A DNA stretch of 64,000 nucleotides from Silurus meridionalis. Lineage: Eukaryota; Chordata; Actinopteri; Siluriformes; Siluridae. Under the pieces are notes generated by a model. It had not been told where the DNA came from. It did not search any database and saw only the letters and a list, made by a program, of their open reading frames with translations. Of this stretch, positions 61,637-64,000 are shown one piece after another. The stretch covers positions 32,960,463 through 33,024,462 of the forward strand of contig NC_060887.1 in assembly GCF_014805685.1 (NCBI RefSeq), written 5' to 3'. How positions within the stretch are numbered: the stretch's first letter is position 1; the number at the start of each line of letters is the position of its first letter. A program made the position numbers and the translations under genes.

Positions 61637-61850
61637 TATTTAGCTTGCACATTTTTTATAGACTTATAACCTTTACTTGTGGTACCTTACTTGTGGTAAC
61701 AGTGTCTGCACCTTTTTCACTGCTGTTAAATGCTGTACATATATATTATTTATCTGCACTTGTCAATTTGCACAATTGCTACTATTTGCACTTTTGGTAC
61801 TGCTAAACTGCATTATATTGCTGTGTACCTGTACTATGCAATGACAATAA
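60780..61850 (+). mobile_element. 5'-truncated non-LTR retrotransposon (LINE)
   Basis: A 97-codon frame at 60,810-61,103 reads WEFLGVHFSEDLSWHQNT, SVLVKKAQQCLYFLRSLKKA and ESILTNSVTVWYGG, the C-terminal region after the RT catalytic blocks. After a stop it continues KALQKVVTTAQHITGTQLPAIEHLYHSR and AHNIIKDSLHSSHKLFNLLP. A 3'UTR rich in TGCAC/TTTGCA follows and ends in CAATGACAATAAATCAATC. An (AT)n tract has expanded inside the UTR. The catalytic RT and endonuclease domains are absent. The 53,296 copy is a relative. Confidence 0.87.
61572..61632. repeat. (AT)n microsatellite within the LINE UTR
   Basis: About 30 AT units. Confidence 0.97.
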
Positions 61851-61878
61851 ATCAATCTATCAATCTATCAATCTATCA

Positions 61879-61949
<71 letters not shown>
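61851..61949. repeat. (ATCA/ATCT)n array at the LINE 3' end
   Basis: Four ATCAATCT octamers pass into about 17 perfect ATCT units. It begins immediately after the LINE's terminal AATAAATCAATC, so it is an expanded retrotransposon tail. Confidence 0.96.
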
Positions 61950-62485
61950 GCTCGGTCGGTCTGTCTGTCTGCAAACAATGGCACTGTGTCATACTCCTAC
62001 TCCTACATACTCACAATGCTATTGTTTATACTAATATTTTATAAGTGTAGATGTGGTATGAGTGGAGTTGATAAGCAATGGAATGCGCGGTTATTGCCAG
62101 TTAATGGGAGTTCAGCAGGGTCTGTCTAAGAGTACATTTTATTTCACAAATACATACATACATACATACTGTAAAAAAGATATAAGAAATAAAAAAAACA
62201 AAAAAAAAAACAGATTGTGTGTATTTTTGGTAAACCACAATGCTTACCGCATGACTTGCTTCTGAACATCTGCCCAAGCTGTTCCCATGAGACAAATGAG
62301 TAATTGAGGTGGACGTGATTTCATTGTGGTCAATTTCATGTGAATGAAGGTCGGAAGAAAAGACACAAACATAATCATTCTCTCTGCATGCATGTTGATT
62401 TGTCATTAGTAAATTGAAAGCACAAGAAGTTCGACAAAGACTGTTGTGGCATACTTTTTCAGATTTGTGTGCTTTTTTTTCTTTC

Positions 62486-62560
<75 letters not shown>

Positions 62561-63242
62561 TGAACTGAGATTACACTGATTTAGTCACAGTACACTGGAT
62601 ATCCTCATGACCAAAGCTCAGTGAGTGGCCTGCCGAGAGAAGCCAGGCTCTCTCTTAGCCATTATTCATTCTCTCACTAATGATTAATACACAATATGGA
62701 CTAAATTTCATTCTTTCAAAGGCACATAGAGCAAGTTTCATTTTCTAAATTGCTATTTTTCATGAGACCACTGGAGATACGTAATTGCAGCTGGTGGATA
62801 TTCTGCCCCATTTGAAAACAAATGGACTGGAGGGAAATAAAAACTGTCATAAAACTGATAACTCAGTTTACAACCTGGCCTTTTGATTTTTTTTTTTTTT
62901 TAAATGTTATGCCCAGGTTAAACAAATAAATGCATTCAAGCCAATCGGGTACTGACTATCAAAAAATCATCATGGACTATAAGGAACATACACTGTTTAC
63001 CTTCCTGAATGTGATCATACCAGCCTGCTTACTATTCATATACTTCCATGAACATGTCTATTTCTGCGGACTTGCTGCCATACTTAATCACCAATGTTTT
63101 TCTTTAGACACTGCCGCTGGGGGAAGAGTGTTAATAAACACGCATGAGAGATGATTCACTACGCTATATGCAGGAAGAGTTTTCTCTAAGGTCTGATGAG
63201 AACAGGCCAATAATAATACCACTTTAATCACTTTGTAACACA
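61950..63242. other. Unique sequence with one AT microsatellite
   Basis: No gene recognised. Bases 62,560-62,860 have mixed complexity with TAATGATTAAT and a CATTTGAAAACAAATG palindrome and could be a non-coding regulatory element, but this is only a visual impression. Confidence 0.4.
62489..62555. repeat. (TA)n microsatellite
   Basis: About 33 TA units. Confidence 0.97.
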
Positions 63243-63244
63243 TA

Positions 63245-63510
63245 CAGTGCATCCGCAAAGTATTCACAGCGCTTCACTTTTTCCACATTTTGTTATATGT
63301 TATAGGTTATAGTCTTATTCCAAAATGGATTAAATTCATTATGCTCCTTAAAATTCTGCAAACAAAACCCCATTATAACAAAGTGAAAGAAGATGTTTGA
63401 AATCTTTGCAAATTTATTCCGAAAACATTTAATAGAATAAAATAGAAATCACAGGCTGAAACATAAAATGTGAAAAAGTGAAGCGCTGTGAATACTTTCT
63501 GGATGCATTG
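63245..63510. mobile_element. Tc1-like MITE, family E, 266 bp
   Basis: CAGTGCATCCGCAAAGTATT with CACAGCGCTTCACTTTTTCC at the left end pairs with the complement at the right end (CATTTTATGTTTC..., AAAGTGAAGCGCTGTG, AATACTTTCTGGATGCATTG), flanked by TA on both sides. No transposase remains. The inverted repeats are about 50 bp with few mismatches, so it is a well-preserved non-autonomous copy. Confidence 0.93.
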
Positions 63511-63933
63511 TAACTGTTCTATGGTCGGATCCCATGAGGTGGCAGGCAATTAGTACATTATTGGCACAATATTTCTATCTAAATAGTACAATATTTCCTG
63601 CAAAAATTTACAATATATTGCGATTGACAAACAGGAGAAACTGAATTTTTCTATTTTGTTTTAAAGTGAATGACCACATTTTAATTATCTGTTAAAAAAT
63701 AAATATTATATATTATAGCTCTTTTTTTTTGCTCCCATTTCTGATTGGTCTGTTTGGATAGTAAGCTTACTATAAGTTATATAATAAGTGTATATCTATG
63801 CCCTTGTTCTGATGTGTTATTGTTTCTACTGTACTGTATATATACAAACCACAAAGTGGCTTGTATAGCAGAACCTTGGATGCAAAGAAGTTTAGCTGGC
63901 GATGGTTCCCCATCAACAGCCTAAAGATTCATG
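63511..63933. other. Unique AT-rich sequence
   Basis: Nothing recognised. Confidence 0.35.
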
Positions 63934-64000
63934 AAATTACTGAGCAACTCAAGAACGTTGAGGATGTATTTGTATTAATTCATATCAACAATCTATTACA
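63934..64000. repeat. Dispersed repeat shared with 45,630-45,705
   Basis: AATTACTGAGCAACTCAAGA and the following GTTGAGGAT, ATATCAA and TCTATTACA match the 45.6-kb segment with a few substitutions and a small indel. It runs off the window end. Family unknown. Confidence 0.75.

Overview
The window looks like vertebrate nuclear DNA, most likely from a teleost fish and quite possibly an ostariophysan such as a catfish. The species is inference. The reasons are AT-rich, non-coding-looking sequence, many long (AT)n, (AC)n and (ATCT)n microsatellites, and dense fish-type mobile DNA: at least eight Tc1/mariner families, a hAT element, pogo/Tigger-like elements, L2-like and RTE-like LINEs and several tRNA-derived SINEs. 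I found no complete protein-coding host gene, no rRNA, no functional tRNA, no CRISPR array and no bacterial operon. Most open frames are short, or come from simple repeats or decayed transposons. Family assignments rest on recalled consensus sequences and conserved motifs; no database was searched.

Layout. 1-9.3 kb: mostly unique sequence with a decayed Tc1 copy (3.0-3.7 kb), a SINE (4.3 kb) and an intact non-autonomous hAT element with a perfect 8-bp target duplication (5470-6349). 9.3-12.6 kb: a candidate 57-nt minus-strand exon, a microsatellite cluster, a mariner transposase remnant and a terminal-inverted-repeat element. 12.6-19.5 kb: unique AT-rich sequence and microsatellites. 19,558-22,691: two nearly identical head-to-tail copies of a 1.57-kb segment. 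23.5-31.1 kb: a transposon-dense block with two opposite copies of a pogo-like element, a Tc1 element carrying a nested tRNA-Glu SINE, and Tc1 derivatives, several of them inside (AT)n tracts. 31.5-37.1 kb: L2-like reverse transcriptase fragment, a 213-bp MITE, another Tc1 derivative, SINEs and degenerate tandem repeats. 37.8-39.8 kb: a minisatellite with a monomer of about 21 bp, interrupted by a SINE and an L2-like tail. 43.9-45.2 kb: the only CpG-rich, promoter-like interval. 45,774-47,359: an almost complete but inactivated Tc1 transposon. 47.4-64 kb: L2-like tails, SINEs, a GGAAGGA-rich degenerate tandem array, an RTE-like LINE fragment, a chimeric pair of Tc1 remnants, a 5'-truncated LINE and a Tc1-type MITE.

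If a host gene overlaps the window, the best inference is a minus-strand gene with a CpG promoter and first exon near 45.05-44.87 kb (donor at 44,865) and a small internal exon at 9,371-9,315. This is unproven. The most noteworthy signals are the recent tandem duplication, the promoter-like island with donors on both strands, the CpG-rich pogo-like pair, and the SINE whose 3' tail matches that of an RTE-like LINE in the same window.
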